From assembly GCA_963989385.1 (NCBI GenBank), contig OZ022498.1:4781501-4845500 (forward strand): 64,000 nt of DNA, given 5' to 3'. The position numbers and the translations under genes were made by a program. The DNA comes from Ctena decussata. Lineage: Eukaryota; Mollusca; Bivalvia; Lucinida; Lucinidae. Each line of letters opens with the position of its first letter. Position 1 is the stretch's first letter. The notes under the pieces were generated by a model, which saw only the letters and a list, made by a program, of their open reading frames with translations, had not been told where the DNA came from and did no database searches. Below are positions 20,571 through 32,559 of the stretch, in pieces.

Positions 20571-20815
20571 TTGCAGGCCCAGTTTTGAGGTGTCTCCCAT
20601 GAAGACTTGACATAGTTTGGAATGGAATGAGCTAGAATGGATTGGCTACTATTTGCTCCCAGAACCTGAGATGGTACTCTTACAGGAAAGAATTTGCTCC
20701 CTTGGAGGATGCAAATTCTTTCCTGTAAGAGTGCCATCCTAATCCTAATCAGTGATATGAAGTGCCAGTCAGTTTCACTCCACTTCACTCCACTTCATTC
20801 CATGTTTTAAACTAT
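20571..20815. mobile_element. F5 foldback element (GGAATGG shell, F1-like core)
   Basis: GTTTGGAATGGAATGAG on the left and TTCATTCCATGTTTTAAAC on the right form the shell. The core GGTACTCTTACAGGAAAGAA, TTTGCTCCC and the inverse arm resembles F1 but reads TTACAGG where F1 reads TTAAAGG. Confidence 0.7.
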
Positions 20816-22381
20816 GCCAAGGACTTAGTGTACTTAAGTTACACTTACAGAACAGTTTTCACATCTTGTTATAGCCATCTTTATTGTCCTGTTTTCCCTC
20901 TGGAGGAGCAAATTGTGTCTTGATAGTGACTACCCCCATTTAGAATGGACACAGAAATGATAATGACAGAGCTGCTTCAGCTGAAAGTGAGCCCAATTTT
21001 TGCCTTAAAGAACCCATTTGCCTTAAATGCATTGATAACTAACTTTCAGTTATGGCTTAAAGGACTTAGACATCCAGTCATTGGAAAACAAAATAAAAAA
21101 TATATGCAAATGCCTTACATTGTCCCCCACTCCCACCCCCTGCACCCCTCTCGCACCCCACCACCATAAACAAATATCTATATAAAAAGATAATCATGAT
21201 TATTATAAGTATTAATGTGCTAGACAGACTTGATTTCTTTCATGTTCCTTTTTATGTTATTTTTATTGGCCTCACATTAGGCTATATTGATGATGCTATA
21301 AACCTTAATGTGTAACATATTCAATAACAAGTTCCCATCAATCAATCTCTCAACAATATGTATCTAACAAATTTCTCATACCTGTAATTAATTGATATCT
21401 AGCCATTTAACTAAAGTCAGTTAAGTACAGTCTTAGATAAACAAAAATTAAGAAAACTTTCAGCCTGGCATGTAACATTTTCCAGCCCCAAAATAGCTGA
21501 CATAAAACACTTCTTGTTAGGAGCGGCTTACGTACTAGGCTATACCAGTGTAGGGTCACAGCTTCCATTCCCTATTCCTCCAGTCTTTTTGGATGAGACT
21601 TTAACAAAGGTCCCTGTCTCCGTATTAGTTGTATAATTTGGATGTTAAACCCAAGTTCACATGCTCTTCTGTTGGGGAATTTGGATGTCCAATATTTAGA
21701 AAAAATAAAATTTGCATCACAGTAAATGGTACTTTTAGCCATTTGCATATAGCAAATACTATAAAAATGAGCCTCTGTATTTGTGCAGGCTGTGAGATCT
21801 TTCACCTGTCCAATTTTAGTTTCACAGGGTTTAGAGACTGTATATGGTAAAAGGGAAGATTGGCTGATCAGACTGCACAGATGCGCAGGCTGATCTGAGT
21901 CTTACCTGTTCACAAGTCATAAGGTGCCTTTTCATGTGATACCAGTCATAACAGGCTAGCAAACAGTGTGAAGTCCCAAGCGGCCCAGTGAATTGAATGC
22001 TTACCTTTCACGCGGTGGGTCCACAAATGGCACATGTCTGATCAATTTCTTCGATCCAGTAGATCAGGGTTTTCTACACCCAGTGTGCCCTGAGCTGGAA
22101 AAAGTGGTATCAGGGTGGCGGTTAGAGATTGCAATGCCCGAAGTGGTGGCGTCACTTCCGCGTCAGACTTCTCACACCCGCAAAACTGCACATGAAATGC
22201 AACACACACTGAGGTAGTGTGCCTGTTGTGGTTTCATACCCAGGAACTGTGGCTTCACTAACCCATTGCATTCTGGGTATTTTTTGTCGTCTGCTGAAAT
22301 TGTCGTCTGCATAAAAAATCAAGAATATTTTGACAATATTGGTCTAACTAACTCTTGAAGAAATGATGTCTAGGCAGCAAT
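20816..22381. other. No gene; isolated repeat fragments and one SINE
   Basis: Apart from the diverged SINE C at 21519, I see F1-like scraps (GGAGGAGCAAATTGTGTC near 20901; GACAGAGCTGCTTCAGCTG near 20966) and half of an F2-like arm (GATCAGACTGCACAGATGCG near 21868). No coding signal is convincing. Confidence 0.3.
21519..21668 (+). mobile_element. SINE family C, old diverged copy
   Basis: GGAGCGGCTTACGTACTAGG, TTTTTGGATGAGACTTTAAC and GATGTTAAACCCAAGTTCAC follow the order of family C with many substitutions. No TSD remains. Confidence 0.65.
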
Positions 22382-22448
22382 TAAACAGTTTGGATCTCAG
22401 ATCAGGCCCCACGTTTGTGGGGCCTGATCTGGATCCAGACTGTTTGCC
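22382..22448. repeat. F6 hairpin core, third stem variant
   Basis: AAACAGTTTGGATCTCAG opens the hairpin and ATCCAGACTGTTTGCC closes it. The inner stem is GATCAGGCCCCAC with its exact complement GTGGGGCCTGATC, a different inner sequence from the other F6 cores. Confidence 0.75.
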
Positions 22449-22779
22449 CAGATACCCCTAAAGGGGTATTTCGAATGGAATGGGCTTAACATTCAAGACT
22501 AGACAAACTCGACACAGCAAAAAGAAAATAAAAAAATAAGAACTCTTTCTGGATTTGCATGTATGCAAAGGTACGGTACAAGTAGTTTAATCTGATTGGA
22601 AGAATCTCCACATTTACCCTGTATATCTGAGCAAACAGTGTAGACTAAGATCAGACTGATTAATCTGTGTGTACACCTTTGAACATTTACAGGAAATACT
22701 CAAAATTGTCCAATGTAGCAGTGAAAGTATTGCTTCAACATTTAGAGCAAATACAGTGACCCAGTACGTAAGATGTACA

Positions 22780-22990
22780 TGTTCTTTTTCAGGGGAAGCA
22801 ATTCTGTCATTTTCAAGTTTGCCTCCCTTCTCAATGGGGCTCAACTCTTAAAGGAAAGAATTTGCTCCTCTAGGAGCAAATTTTTTCCTTTAAGCATTTG
22901 CCCCTTTGGGAAGGATTTTGTCATTAAAAAATGCGAGCAGAAAGTCACAAAAATTGTTCCCCTTTGTAAAACTGACGGTTAAACAAGAAG
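22780..22990. mobile_element. F1 foldback element, well preserved
   Basis: CAGGGGAAGCAATTCTGTCA begins the left arm. The core AAAGGAAAGAATTTGCTCCT and GGAGCAAATTTTTTCCTTTA follow without a gap. The right arm has AAGTCACAAAAATTGTTCC and AAAACTGACGGTTAAAC. Short frames on both strands are artefacts. Confidence 0.75.
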
Positions 22991-23499
22991 ATCTACTTAT
23001 TCACCTTAAGAAATTTACACCAGACAGTGTGTTACAAAAACTAAAAATATCAATTATCTGATCTTCATGGGTTTTTAACAGGTCATTAACAAATCATTTG
23101 TTTCGAAAGGTAATGAATTATATCTCACTGGCTTTTGACAGGTTCCTGTCAACTTGGAATGAATCCTGGACCACAAATCACGTCTATTTTTCCCACCTCC
23201 CCAAAGAAATTGCCCCCCTTGAAAGTGAAATTTGTTCCTGCAAAGCAGGAGGCTTACCTAAGACAATACAGGAATTTTATAAACAAAAGAGTTGTGTAAA
23301 TTACTGTAATATTTGTTTAGTTAATATCAAAGATTGTTAATTTTAGCATAATGATTACAAAAACGAGCAAAGTCATTATCCGATAATGTTATTGTTAAAC
23401 TGTTTGCTTCTTCACCCTCAGACTGACAGGAGAAATAAACATTTAATTGGCAATTATTATCAAGTTGTATAGGTACACCTTCCTGATTTTCCTTCTCTT

Positions 23500-23695
23500 T
23501 TTCAAAGGAGATTTGTTTTATGCTTTCCGATTTGCTTCCATGGACTGTGAAACCCTTCTACCGTTAAAGGAAAGCATTTGTTCCTAGGGCAGCAAATATT
23601 TTGCTTATAGAGTTAACCGCCATGGAGAAGGGAGGCAAATATAAAAATGACAGTTGCTTCCCCTGAAAGTGTACCCATTGACCAAAGTATGAAAT
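23500..23695. mobile_element. F1 foldback element
   Basis: GTTAAAGGAAAGCATTTGTT and GCAGCAAATATTTTGC form the core. The right arm AAAAATGACAGTTGCTTCCC plus CTGAAAGTGTACCCA is the inverse of the left arm of other copies, which shows that the whole element is a palindrome and not just its core. Confidence 0.7.
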
Positions 23696-23756
23696 ATAGG
23701 CTGGAAGAACATTTCTTTAGTGCTATGGTCAGCTTTGTCATGACAGAGAATAATTT

Positions 23757-23962
23757 GCATTGTTTAAATTAAATGGTTTGGGATGGAATGGGTGAGATAA
23801 AGAGCATTCTGTTGGCAGAGCCTGGGATGGTACTCCTGCTGGAAAGAATTTGCTACCTCCATAGTAGGAGCAAATTCTTTCTTGAAGAGTGTCATCGCAA
23901 GTGAAGGGTATTAACCCTGCCAGGTCATTCCTTTCCATTTCATTCCATGTTTTTAAAGACTC
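23757..23962. mobile_element. F5 foldback element
   Basis: AATGGTTTGGGATGGAATGG on the left and TTCATTCCATGTTTTTAAAG on the right form the shell. The core reads GATGGTACTCCTGCTGGAAA, GAATTTGCTACC, then GTAGGAGCAAATTCTTTC. Confidence 0.7.
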
Positions 23963-24155
23963 TCCAAGAGTATTTTGTCTCAGATACCTAGAGCACAAAG
24001 TAAATCTCCAAGTATTGTCTCGGATTGAGACTTGAATTCTAGAAATGAAATCTAGAAGTGAGTTTAATGGAATTATCCTGGGAATTTGCATAGAACGGGG
24101 TATGGATCATAAACTTATGCCCAAACACCCATAACAATTTTGCAAAGCCTTGCAC

Positions 24156-24335
24156 TTAAGGTGAATGAGTATACTTTCAGGGGAAATGACTCTGCCATTT
24201 TTCCTTTTTGCCCCCCTTTTATATGGGGGTCAACTCTTAAAGGAAAAAAATTGCTCCTGCTAGGAGCAAATTCTTCCCTTTAATTGACTTCCTTTTGAAA
24301 AGGGAAGCAATAAGATTTTCCCTTCGTAAAGATAG
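24156..24335. mobile_element. F1 foldback element
   Basis: TTAAGGTGAATGAGTATACT and TTCAGGGGAAATGACTCTGC mark the left end. The core is GGGGGTCAACTCTTAAAGGA, then TTGCTCCTGCTAGGAGCAAA and TTCTTCCCTTTAA. A candidate exon-like patch follows at about 24372. Confidence 0.75.
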
Positions 24336-24621
24336 TGGAAAAACAACCTGTTTCACTTTGATTTTTTTCAGGTTTTACAGACCAAATGCATCAACCAATG
24401 AAGTAATGGTTGCTGAGACCTGGCTTTGGAGGTGGTCTTTGACACTAGCTTCCAAGATTATGTGTGCAGCAGGCAGTAAGAACTAGCTGGAGCTGGAGCA
24501 GTTGATGAAGTCATTTGGGATAAAATCCTTGTCATGTAAACAAGTTGATGTGCAATACCAGTTTGGCAATCATTTTTACAAGGGAGACTACTTTAGCATT
24601 GCAGTTTTTACTTCCTGTATA

Positions 24622-25788
24622 CAGGCCCGTCGCCGTGTAGTAAAAACTGGTCCGGCGGAGGATAGCAACGAGTGCCAAAGGCCCAAGAAAATTTTTGATT
24701 TATGGGCGTCTCTATGTGCGTTTTAAATGCATTTTTGGATGCGTTTGGGGCCATATTTCAGTAGTTTTGGTCCCGAAGTTTTGCTAGATAAATACGAAAA
24801 AGAACAAACGTAAGACTCAAGAAGATCTTTAACAACTATTTCGACCCCTCTGGGAGTCTCATCAGGCGCTGGCATCAATTTCTGCGTTCAGGCCAACATA
24901 CAGAAAAGACAAAACGCGAGATCTTTTGCTTCATCATAGTGAAGCCACGGCCTACTGTCAAACCACGACTGCTGAAAACTTCTCTGCTCCGGCTTTTTTT
25001 TTTTTTTACACCAAATGTATCGAAAAGTCTTGGGCGAATTTGGAACAGGCGGTACTTGTATATCCATAATGGAATAACAACATTGACATAGAACTTTCGG
25101 TACAGTCCCAGGACTTAGAATGCTCATACAGTTCAGTTCAGTTCAGTTCTCTTATCGACGTTACCCAAGTGGCTCAACAGTACGTAACCATAGTTGCACA
25201 CACTTGGCGCCGTGTGTCCGTGCAATATAATGCTCATAATGTAAATTCAAAAAATGTTTTATACGTACTTTGCCGCCCGACATGTTCTTTGACTTAGAAT
25301 AATTAGAAAAATACATTGAGGGAATTAAAACTTTCTTCTGTTGCCCCGAGAAAAAAACATGCCGCTGTATTTTGTTTTCATACCATTGTTGGCATACAAA
25401 AATCAAAACGAAGTTCTTTAATACATTCTGGATCAAAGAGTTTATCATGTCTTCGATAAATTGTCCACTGAAAATAATCCTTTAACGATTATGAAATTAA
25501 TCAGTCATTATAATAACTGCAGTGTTTTGCATGGTGTGTGACGGCATGTGTTCACACTTCGGCCAGGTTTATTGATGACACGAGCAACGAGGGTCATTGA
25601 TAATTTCATTGATAAATTGCGGCATTTTTGATAATGCGATTCAATAAAATAAAAGGTCAGCACGAAAGAAAAATCGGCTACAAAGAAACAAAAAGTGGTA
25701 CGGCAGATAAGCATACTTGGCCAAAAAAGTGGTCCGGCGCTCGCCGGACCTGCGGGACCGGCGACCCGGACCGGCGACGACGGCCTTG
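24622..25788 (-). mobile_element. hAT-like element remnant
   Basis: The left terminus CAGGCCCGTCGCCG and the right terminus, read inward as CAAGGCCGTCGTCGCCG, are inverted. Next to them lies GGTCCGGCG on both sides. GTATA flanks the element (24617-24621, 25789-25793), shorter than the 8 bp expected for hAT. The minus strand inside encodes a transposase-type zinc-finger segment. The GC-rich ends stand out from the AT-rich surroundings. Most of the transposase is missing. Confidence 0.65.
24888..25127 (-). pseudogene. hAT transposase N-terminal (TTF-type zinc finger) fragment
   Basis: The 79-codon minus-strand frame ends with RSFQQSWF, then WLHYDEAKDLAFCLFCMLA (residues about 49-79). The pattern R-S-F-x2-S-W-F-x4-W-L-x-Y-x7-F-C-x2-C is the start of the TTF-type zinc finger found in hAT transposases and derived proteins such as the ZNF862/ZMYM6-like families. 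A lysine run coded by a T-homopolymer (24999-25010) precedes it. The frame stops right after the finger, so the catalytic and dimerisation domains are absent. Hence it is a relic of the parent of this element, not a functional gene. Confidence 0.6.
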
Positions 25789-25793
25789 GTATA

Positions 25794-26520
25794 GATGAAT
25801 CCCTTCTTCATATTGTCTTTAGATAGCAATCTTTTGCCTTTAAGAGTTGCCCCATATGAGAAGCTTATATTGTTGTAAAGAATAATGATAATAGAATAAA
25901 TAAATAGATTAATAATTAACAAAAAGTTTGTGTTTAGCTCACTCTCTGAGAGCTCACTGGTATAACAGTGCAAGAAGAGCTGTTGGCATCTACACTGTTG
26001 TTGCATACCACATTGGGTTGAAGTTTTGGTAAAAAAAAAACTGCAATGGACAAGGTGCTTTCAGGTGAGCTATCCTGTATGAGTTTTGTTTCCAATGCTG
26101 TTTTGCATCTGGGGAGATGGTTAGAAGCACAATATAGCCCTAAATGAAATTAATAACAATAATCATATTTTTATGGAAATACCTTGTTTACAATGACCTT
26201 TTTTACAGGTGGACAGTTGCTGTCAACAGGAATCCCTTAGAGGACTTATTGTTCACCTTATGTGGAGGCGGAAGATGAATAGAACTAATCAGCACCCTCC
26301 CTGCTTCAGTAGAAATCCTCATCTGACATGACTAGTTACTATTGATCTCTTGAAATGACCATTCATGTCTCTGGTCAGCTACAAAGGTGAGCCATTGTTG
26401 TGATTTTATGACTTGGGGACAAAAATTCCGCTATGATATAACATGACAGGTAACAAGATTGGTGTTTGTAATGATCGGTGTCAATTGACAATCAGGTAGC
26501 ACTTTAAAAGGTGTTTTAGG
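25794..26520. other. No gene recognised; possible splice-bounded segment
   Basis: Between TTTTTTACAG (ends 26208) and AAAG|GTGAGC (26386) lies a 178-base stretch with acceptor- and donor-like borders but several stops in all frames. It could be a non-coding exon or chance. Nothing else is recognised. Confidence 0.2.
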
Positions 26521-26670
26521 GCTCTGGATAAGGCAGAATTTCATTGGTCAAAATTTTCACATTTTTAATTATTTTTGCTTTAAAAACATATGTTGTGGGG
26601 ACTCAACAGAGCTGTCTCACTGAGGCAGTTCTGATGCGTTGCTCACAACATATGTTTTATAGAAAACGAA
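26521..26670. mobile_element. F3 foldback element, truncated
   Basis: GGGCTCTGGATAAGGCAG is the left end. AAAAACATATGTTGTGGGGAC and its inverse GCTCACAACATATGTTTTAT surround GAGCTGTCTCACTGAGGCAG. The right terminus is not found. Confidence 0.55.
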
Positions 26671-27118
26671 GACAAAATTATAAAGTTTTGGCCCAAAAAG
26701 TTTGGATGTATCAGAAGATTTCGGTGTTTTTACCTCTCACCTGGCTGTTTGAAATGAATTGTTGCTGTTGATTGCTTGATTGAAGTGTTAAACCAATCTG
26801 TCGAGATCGCAATCAGATCACTTCTGTCCAGCCATCATTTTTGGAAGCCCCCCACTGATTGGTCAATAAAATACCAGTTGGGAACCAATTAAGTTTTAAG
26901 CTGTGCAGTTACTTTAATCTTTTAAATTTCAGCTTGGGAAATTTGTAAAAGATGATACTTTTCCTTGAACTTACTGACAGCTTTACCAAAGTTTTATACC
27001 ATTTTTGGAAAAAAAATCATTTCCTGAGGCATGTTGCAGAGTGGTTGAAATATTAACAGCATGACCAAGGATCAAATGAGGATCCCTTGACATACAAAGT
27101 GAACTTTCTACCATGTTC
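26671..27118. other. No feature recognised
   Basis: AT-rich sequence with no named repeat or coding signal. Confidence 0.3.
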
Positions 27119-27200
27119 TTAAAAAAGCTAGCTTGTACCGCAAGACAGTACAAATGTATGATATACCTACGCCCTCTTTACATTCTCTCCAGCCAAATAA
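27119..27200 (-). mobile_element. TRIM fragment (LTR start plus polypurine side)
   Basis: GCTAGCTTGTACCGCAAGAC and AGTACAAATGTATGATATAC match the LTR of the 11277-11688 TRIM. The match continues past the LTR edge into GCCCTCTTTACATTCTC, the internal polypurine side. It is therefore a piece of a complete element and not just a solo LTR. The rest is absent. Confidence 0.6.
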
Positions 27201-27462
27201 GATTTCAGTCGAAGACATGGACGGTATTAAAAAATGAAAAATTACTGCACAGGGGGCAGACGGGGTGTCAACCCATAATGCCTAGTAGACTCTTCCTCCC
27301 CACCATAAGGACAGATCCATTTCTAATATGAGGGATATTTGATTGGATTTAAATGTAATTTTTGTTTGAAAAAAAACAAAAACAAACAAACAAAAATCTC
27401 TACTATTTAATGCAAGCAGTCTAGACCTTTATCAGACACCGCATTCTGGGTCTCAACTAGAC

Positions 27463-27672
27463 CAGAGCTCCACATAAGAGGGGGATTGAGGATAATTCAA
27501 AGATAATTCTTCTTATTTCTGAATGAAAACATAGGTTATGATCCCTCATTAAAAAAAAAATACTGTCTCTGTGAGACAGTTCCAATGAGGGGTCAGAGCA
27601 TTTGTTTTTATGGATAAATATGGAAAATTATTCCTAAATTATCCCTGTTGACCCTTCTTATCTGGAGCACTG
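27463..27672. mobile_element. F3 foldback element
   Basis: CAGAGCTCCACATAAGAGGG at the left mirrors CTTCTTATCTGGAGCACTG at the right. The centre TACTGTCTCTGTGAGACAG with TTCCAATGAGGGGTCA is typical of the family. A run of A residues interrupts the left arm. No matching TSD is evident. Confidence 0.7.
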
Positions 27673-27932
27673 TCTAAGGCCATATAGAATAGGTTGTTGC
27701 TGGCCGTAAGTATAGGTGTGGTCATCAAAAGGAGCTGAAACAAAAGCCTCATTGCTAGAATAAGCCAACAGTGTTTAAAAACTGTCAGTAAAAAATGAAT
27801 GGATTTATTTGATTCCAAAGATGGACATTGCCAAATTGTAAATCAATGGAAAAAAACATATTATATTCCAATAGGTTGCATTATTCCAGAAATATTTTTG
27901 TGGTCAGTTTGCATTAAGGCTTAAGACATAAT

Positions 27933-29179
27933 TATACCCCCGACATACGAAGTATGTCGAGGGGTATATAGTTTTCGTCTTTCCGTCCGTTCGTCCGTTA
28001 TTCCGTCTGTCCGTCCGTCCGTTCATGTGTGCGTGCGTGCGTGCGTGCGTGCGTCTGTTAACATTTGCGTGAAAGTTTTGCGTTAAGTTTTTAATTTTGC
28101 TTATGTTTCCAATATCCTTTGATAAAGCCTGTTGGTATGTGCCTAGATTTACTTACATGTTCAAGCAGAATACTTAACATCATCTGGATGCTGCTGCTGA
28201 CCTAAGGTCAAGGCCACAGACTTAAACATTTGCGTTAAAGTTTTGTGTTAAGTTTTTAATTTTGCTTATGTCCCCAATATCCTTTGATGAAGCATGTTGG
28301 TATGTGCCTAGATTTACTTACAGGTTCAAGCAGAATACTTATCATCATCTGGATGCTGCTGCTGACCTAAGGTCAAGGTCACAGACTTAAACATTTGCGT
28401 TTAAGTTTTGCATTAGGTTTATAGTCTTTCATATTTCTTATATCCTATGATGGAACCTTTTGATATTTGACTAGGGTTACTTTTAGGTTCATACAGAGTA
28501 GTTTACATCATCTGGATGCTGCTGCTTGCCAAAGGTCAAGGTCACAGACTTGTGTATTTGCATTAAAGCTTTGCGTTAAGTTTATATTCTTTGCTTATAT
28601 TTCCAACATCCTTCAATGAAACCTTTTGATATATGACTAGGTTTACTTAAATGTTCATGCATAATACTTGACATCATTTGGATGCTGCTGTTAAGTTTAT
28701 ATTCTTCTTTTGTATTTCCAATATCCTTTTATGGAACCTTTTGATATTTGATTAGGTTTACTTTTAGGTTCATAGCTGCTTACCAAAGGTCACAGACTTG
28801 TATATTTGCATTTAAGTTTTGTGTTAAGTTTATAGTCTTTGTTTACATTTCCAACATCCTTTGATGAAACCTTTTTGAGATACGACTAAGTTTAAGTCAA
28901 TGTTCATGCAGATTAGTTGACATCATCTGGATGCAGCTGTGACCAAGGTCATGGGCACAGACTTATATGTTTACATTAAAGTTTTGTGTTAAGTTAGTAC
29001 TGTTTGCTGATATTTATAATATACTTTGATGGAACCATTTGATAGGTGACTAAGCTTACTTCTAGGTTCAAACCATGTATAAGACTGGTTTCATTAGGCA
29101 GTAGTTTCATAAGGCGGTGGTTTCATTAGTCGGTGGCGCTGGTCGGGGGTATACGTGAGCCCCTGCTCACTTGCTCTAG
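27933..29179 (+). mobile_element. Helitron-like (pearl/HINE-type) repeat, CTAG end
   Basis: It begins TATACCCCCGAC, followed by a CCGT/GTGC microsatellite (27980-28055). About six degenerate tandem units of 130-180 bases follow, sharing CATCATCTGGATGCTGCTG and AAGGTCACAGACTT (28080-29050). The mirror motif GTCGGGGGTAT (29142-29152) precedes a clean hairpin GTGAGC-CCCT-GCTCAC (29155-29170), then five bases and CTAG before T. This is the clearest Helitron-type 3' end in the window. No Rep/helicase is encoded. Confidence 0.75.
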
Positions 29180-30489
29180 TTTAAACAATTTTAAGTAATT
29201 TATTCAGGTCAAGGGTGTATGAAAGTTTACATGATAATTCAAAATTGCAAATATAATAAGTTTGCAAGTCATTATTACCCAGTAACATACATCATATGTT
29301 ATACTGCCCTTATTTGGGCATTGTTGCACAAAAAAAGGCCTTTTACAATGACAACTTGGATCTGCCTTTATGTCAGTGCAGATTGGTTGCTGTTCACTTT
29401 CTAGGCTCCCGAGGATTCGTTGGTGGTCAGTGTACACAGGGAAGACTCAGATTGGATTTCTTACATGCATAGTCATGTGCATGTTATCTCTGTTTATGAA
29501 TGTTGTAAGAGGGTATTTCTCATTCAGCGCATCATTTCAGTTTGCTTCACACATTGTAGAAAGTCTTTAGAGTATTTTTAAACTGGACAATACTGAAAAA
29601 AGTTACCATGTTCAAACAGTGAAGACTCTGATCAGACTACGCATCTGCACAGTTCTCGTGTGTTCCTGTCTACAGTCTTTGGATCTGGTGGAATCTACAT
29701 AATGATTAGCAATGAATCAGATCAGAAGGCATGCATGCATGTACAGACTGATCTTTGTCGGCACTTAAGCACACACTCTGGGGCCTCTTATCTCAAGACT
29801 CAGCTGAAATAACAATAAAGAAATAATCTGCAAAGCAGTTTGGCTAATACAATCAACATAAGCCACTTCAAAAATTAATTTGAATCACTTTATAAAGTTT
29901 AAAGGGGGAAAGAATTTTTATTCTTTTACCATGTGGACAAAGGATTTCTCACTGAATTTTGTAAAAATATTTTCTTTCAATTACGAATCCTAAATTATTT
30001 CTTTAAACAGATTAACTCCTCAATCCAGATCCGCTTAATATGCAGTACAGATTAAAGATTTTAACAGTTTGTCGAAAGTGTTGTGAAATTATGTTTTTGA
30101 AGTAGTATTTTAGGATCACTTTGAAATTCAAGCACAGATACAATAAAATCTGAAGGGACTTGTTTAGTAAAATTTTGTCCAATATTAAGTGCATCGATGT
30201 AACATGCTTTTGTCCAATCACTGTCGGTGAGGATCTAACAGGGTTATTACACAAAACTGTCGGGTAACAGAAGGATTATAACAGATTTATAGTGTTTCCT
30301 CAATGAGAATCAAGTTGTACCCCTGCTGACAGACAGATATTCTTTCACACTCTTGCATCTGGTCAAATGGTCAGATTATAATTGTATTTTATTATGTAAA
30401 ACTGTCTGGCCATTTTGGTAAAACTTATTGTCCCGTAAACTAATGAAGCTAATAACAGACTGTCTCATGATCACCATACAAATATGGCA
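29180..30489. other. No gene; one faint F2-like palindrome
   Basis: GAAGACTCTGATCAGACTAC near 29622 and TACAGACTGATCTTTGTCGG near 29741 could be the eroded arms of an F2 element. Otherwise nothing is recognised. Confidence 0.3.
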
Positions 30490-30690
30490 TTAACCCTTAA
30501 AGCGCCAAAAATAAAAAAATAGTTGAATAGATCCAGATGAGGTGGTTTACATCAAAATCACTATTCACACTGTAGTTATTAATTTTCATTATATTATAGC
30601 TTGGAAGTAAGATTTTTTGAAACTTTGCAAAACAAAAATTTTGTGTCTGCTTTATTGGCCCTAAAAAGGCCCCCTTTAAAGTGTATTGGT
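30490..30690. mobile_element. F6 foldback element, decayed
   Basis: ACCCTTAAAGCGCCAAAAAT is the left end and AGATCCAGATGAGGTGG is half of the core. TTTTGAAACTTTGCAAAAC and TTTATTGGCCCTAAAAAGG are remnants of the right arm. Confidence 0.5.
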
Positions 30691-30724
30691 ACACATCCAT
30701 GTTTTATCTATTTTTGCGATAGGG

Positions 30725-30855
30725 GAACCATTTTTGTGTCTTCCTGATTCCTTCCCTGGAGGAAAAAGCCCTTTCTAAATGGGGTTTTAATCCCATAGAG
30801 AAGGGGGGCAAAAATGACAGAGCTGCTGGCTGGAGAGTGGTCTTATTCACCTTAA
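30725..30855. mobile_element. F1 foldback element, partial
   Basis: AGAAGGGGGGCAAAAATGACAG with GAGCTGCTGGCTGGAGAG is the right arm of F1. The core is reduced to CTGGAGGAAAAAGCCC. Confidence 0.5.
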
Positions 30856-32302
30856 ACCCAGAAAATATTTCCCTGCATGACCAGGAATGCGATCAAATAC
30901 AGCCAAACTTTGACATCTGAAACTCCCTTTGGACTTGAAAATTTACAGCTTCAGTTATAGGTACCCTAATGTGCTGAAATATTGGGACACCAAAAAACAT
31001 TAAATTTCCATTTGAGACAAATGGAAAATTCATGGTTTTAGGTGTCTCAATATTTAAGAGAAGCTGACTGTAAGGATCGAGCATTGGATGGAAACTCAGA
31101 ATTTTGTATTTTGCTAAAAATGTCATGGTTTAAAGCTCTCGACGAAAGATGAAGATTAGTGAAAAAATTAGTGAAATATGTCAAGCGGTTCTCGAGATAT
31201 CTAAGCAATTACTGTTGCCATGGCAACCATTTTTAGGCCGCTCATATTTTACATATTTTCATGACTTTTAAAGGGAAAACGTGTCTGTCCTGAAGCAAAT
31301 ATCAAATAGTTAACTGGTATGGTGTTTAGGACTAAATGTAATTGTCAGTCTCTGCACCTTCAGAGCACTGGCTACTGCACGTTGTTGAAACCATGGCAAC
31401 TGGAAGTACATATAGTCGGAGAAAAAATAAAATTTGTGAAAATAGCTCTTTTTCAAATCGATGTTATTGAAAATGGCAGCCTGACCTGAATATATCATTA
31501 ACATGTCTTCAAACAGCAACATAAGTACGGTACATAGCAAAAGCAATTAGTTGTAAACTTTCACTGACTACAGAATAAATGCACGTGCAAAGGGTGTCCC
31601 TGTCGCATTTACAATTTTACAGAAACAACAGATTTTTAGATTTCTTTACCCTAATTTTCCACACTTTCAGTTTGAATTTGCTTATTAAACAAATAAAGAG
31701 TCGCATTTTTATCCCATCTTTGCAAATAACGGCGTAGAAATGTAGTGTTTGATATTGTTTCTATGGTTAAGATGCATAAAAATGTGTTACATCATTTCAA
31801 AACGACCCTAAACCCATGTAACTAATATACAACTCTTAATTTGCAGAGAATCGATATGGTTTTAATGTAGTTCAGTACTTGGTTTCCGTATCTCTAATGG
31901 TTTTCATTTTTTTCTAATAAACAGATTTAAAGTTGCTGCTTAGATACCCCACCCACTGTATATGCAATAGCAATATCGCCAATTTGTGAAGAGAAAGTGT
32001 GTACAAATGTGAAAAAATACGTGATATAGAACTACACGATTAAGAACATTTTTTTTTCTTACCAGTGAATTGTCGCTGATGTATACATGGTGTTGAGCGC
32101 GAATCGTAGTTTATATCTCGGCGGCGAAGCCGGAGTGAGTTAAGAAAAGCTAAATGTAAGAAACAAGCCGAAAAATCACACGCTCAACCAATAATAATTT
32201 CATACCAACATGGACATTTTAAACATTTTTATGGCACCACAAATTAACATTTAAATGGCAGACTGGAAAACGAAGAGTTAATGACAGGTTTGTAGTTTTA
32301 TG

Positions 32303-32446
32303 GCCCTTTCAACAGTACTTAGGTCATGCAACAAGGCATGGGTGATTTTTAAAGACTGTGTGCAATGGCACCCCGTGATTGAAAAAAAGAGATTCGAACA
32401 AGGACTGCTAGCTTAGCACGCAGGCGCTTCCCTCGCTAAGCTACAG
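32303..32446 (-). mobile_element. SINE family B, minus strand, diverged
   Basis: On the minus strand it starts near 32446 with CTGTAGCTTAGCGAGGGAAG (box A). It passes through box B-like TTGTTCGAATCTC and ends with TACTGTTGAAAGGGCC. The body includes GGGGTGCCATTGCACAC. Confidence 0.6.
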
Positions 32447-32559
32447 AAAAGTGGATGAAATTAGATGGGATGAATAAATCACTCATGAGTACTCGTATAC
32501 TTAAGATGGCACCCCTATCAGGATTACCTAAATTACACGACTTTCTTGGCTATTCTAGA

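Noticed and set aside
25641..26006. 121-codon minus-strand frame as a transposase part
   Set aside because: It crosses the right boundary of the hAT-like element and its TSD, so it cannot be a single gene, and no motif is visible.
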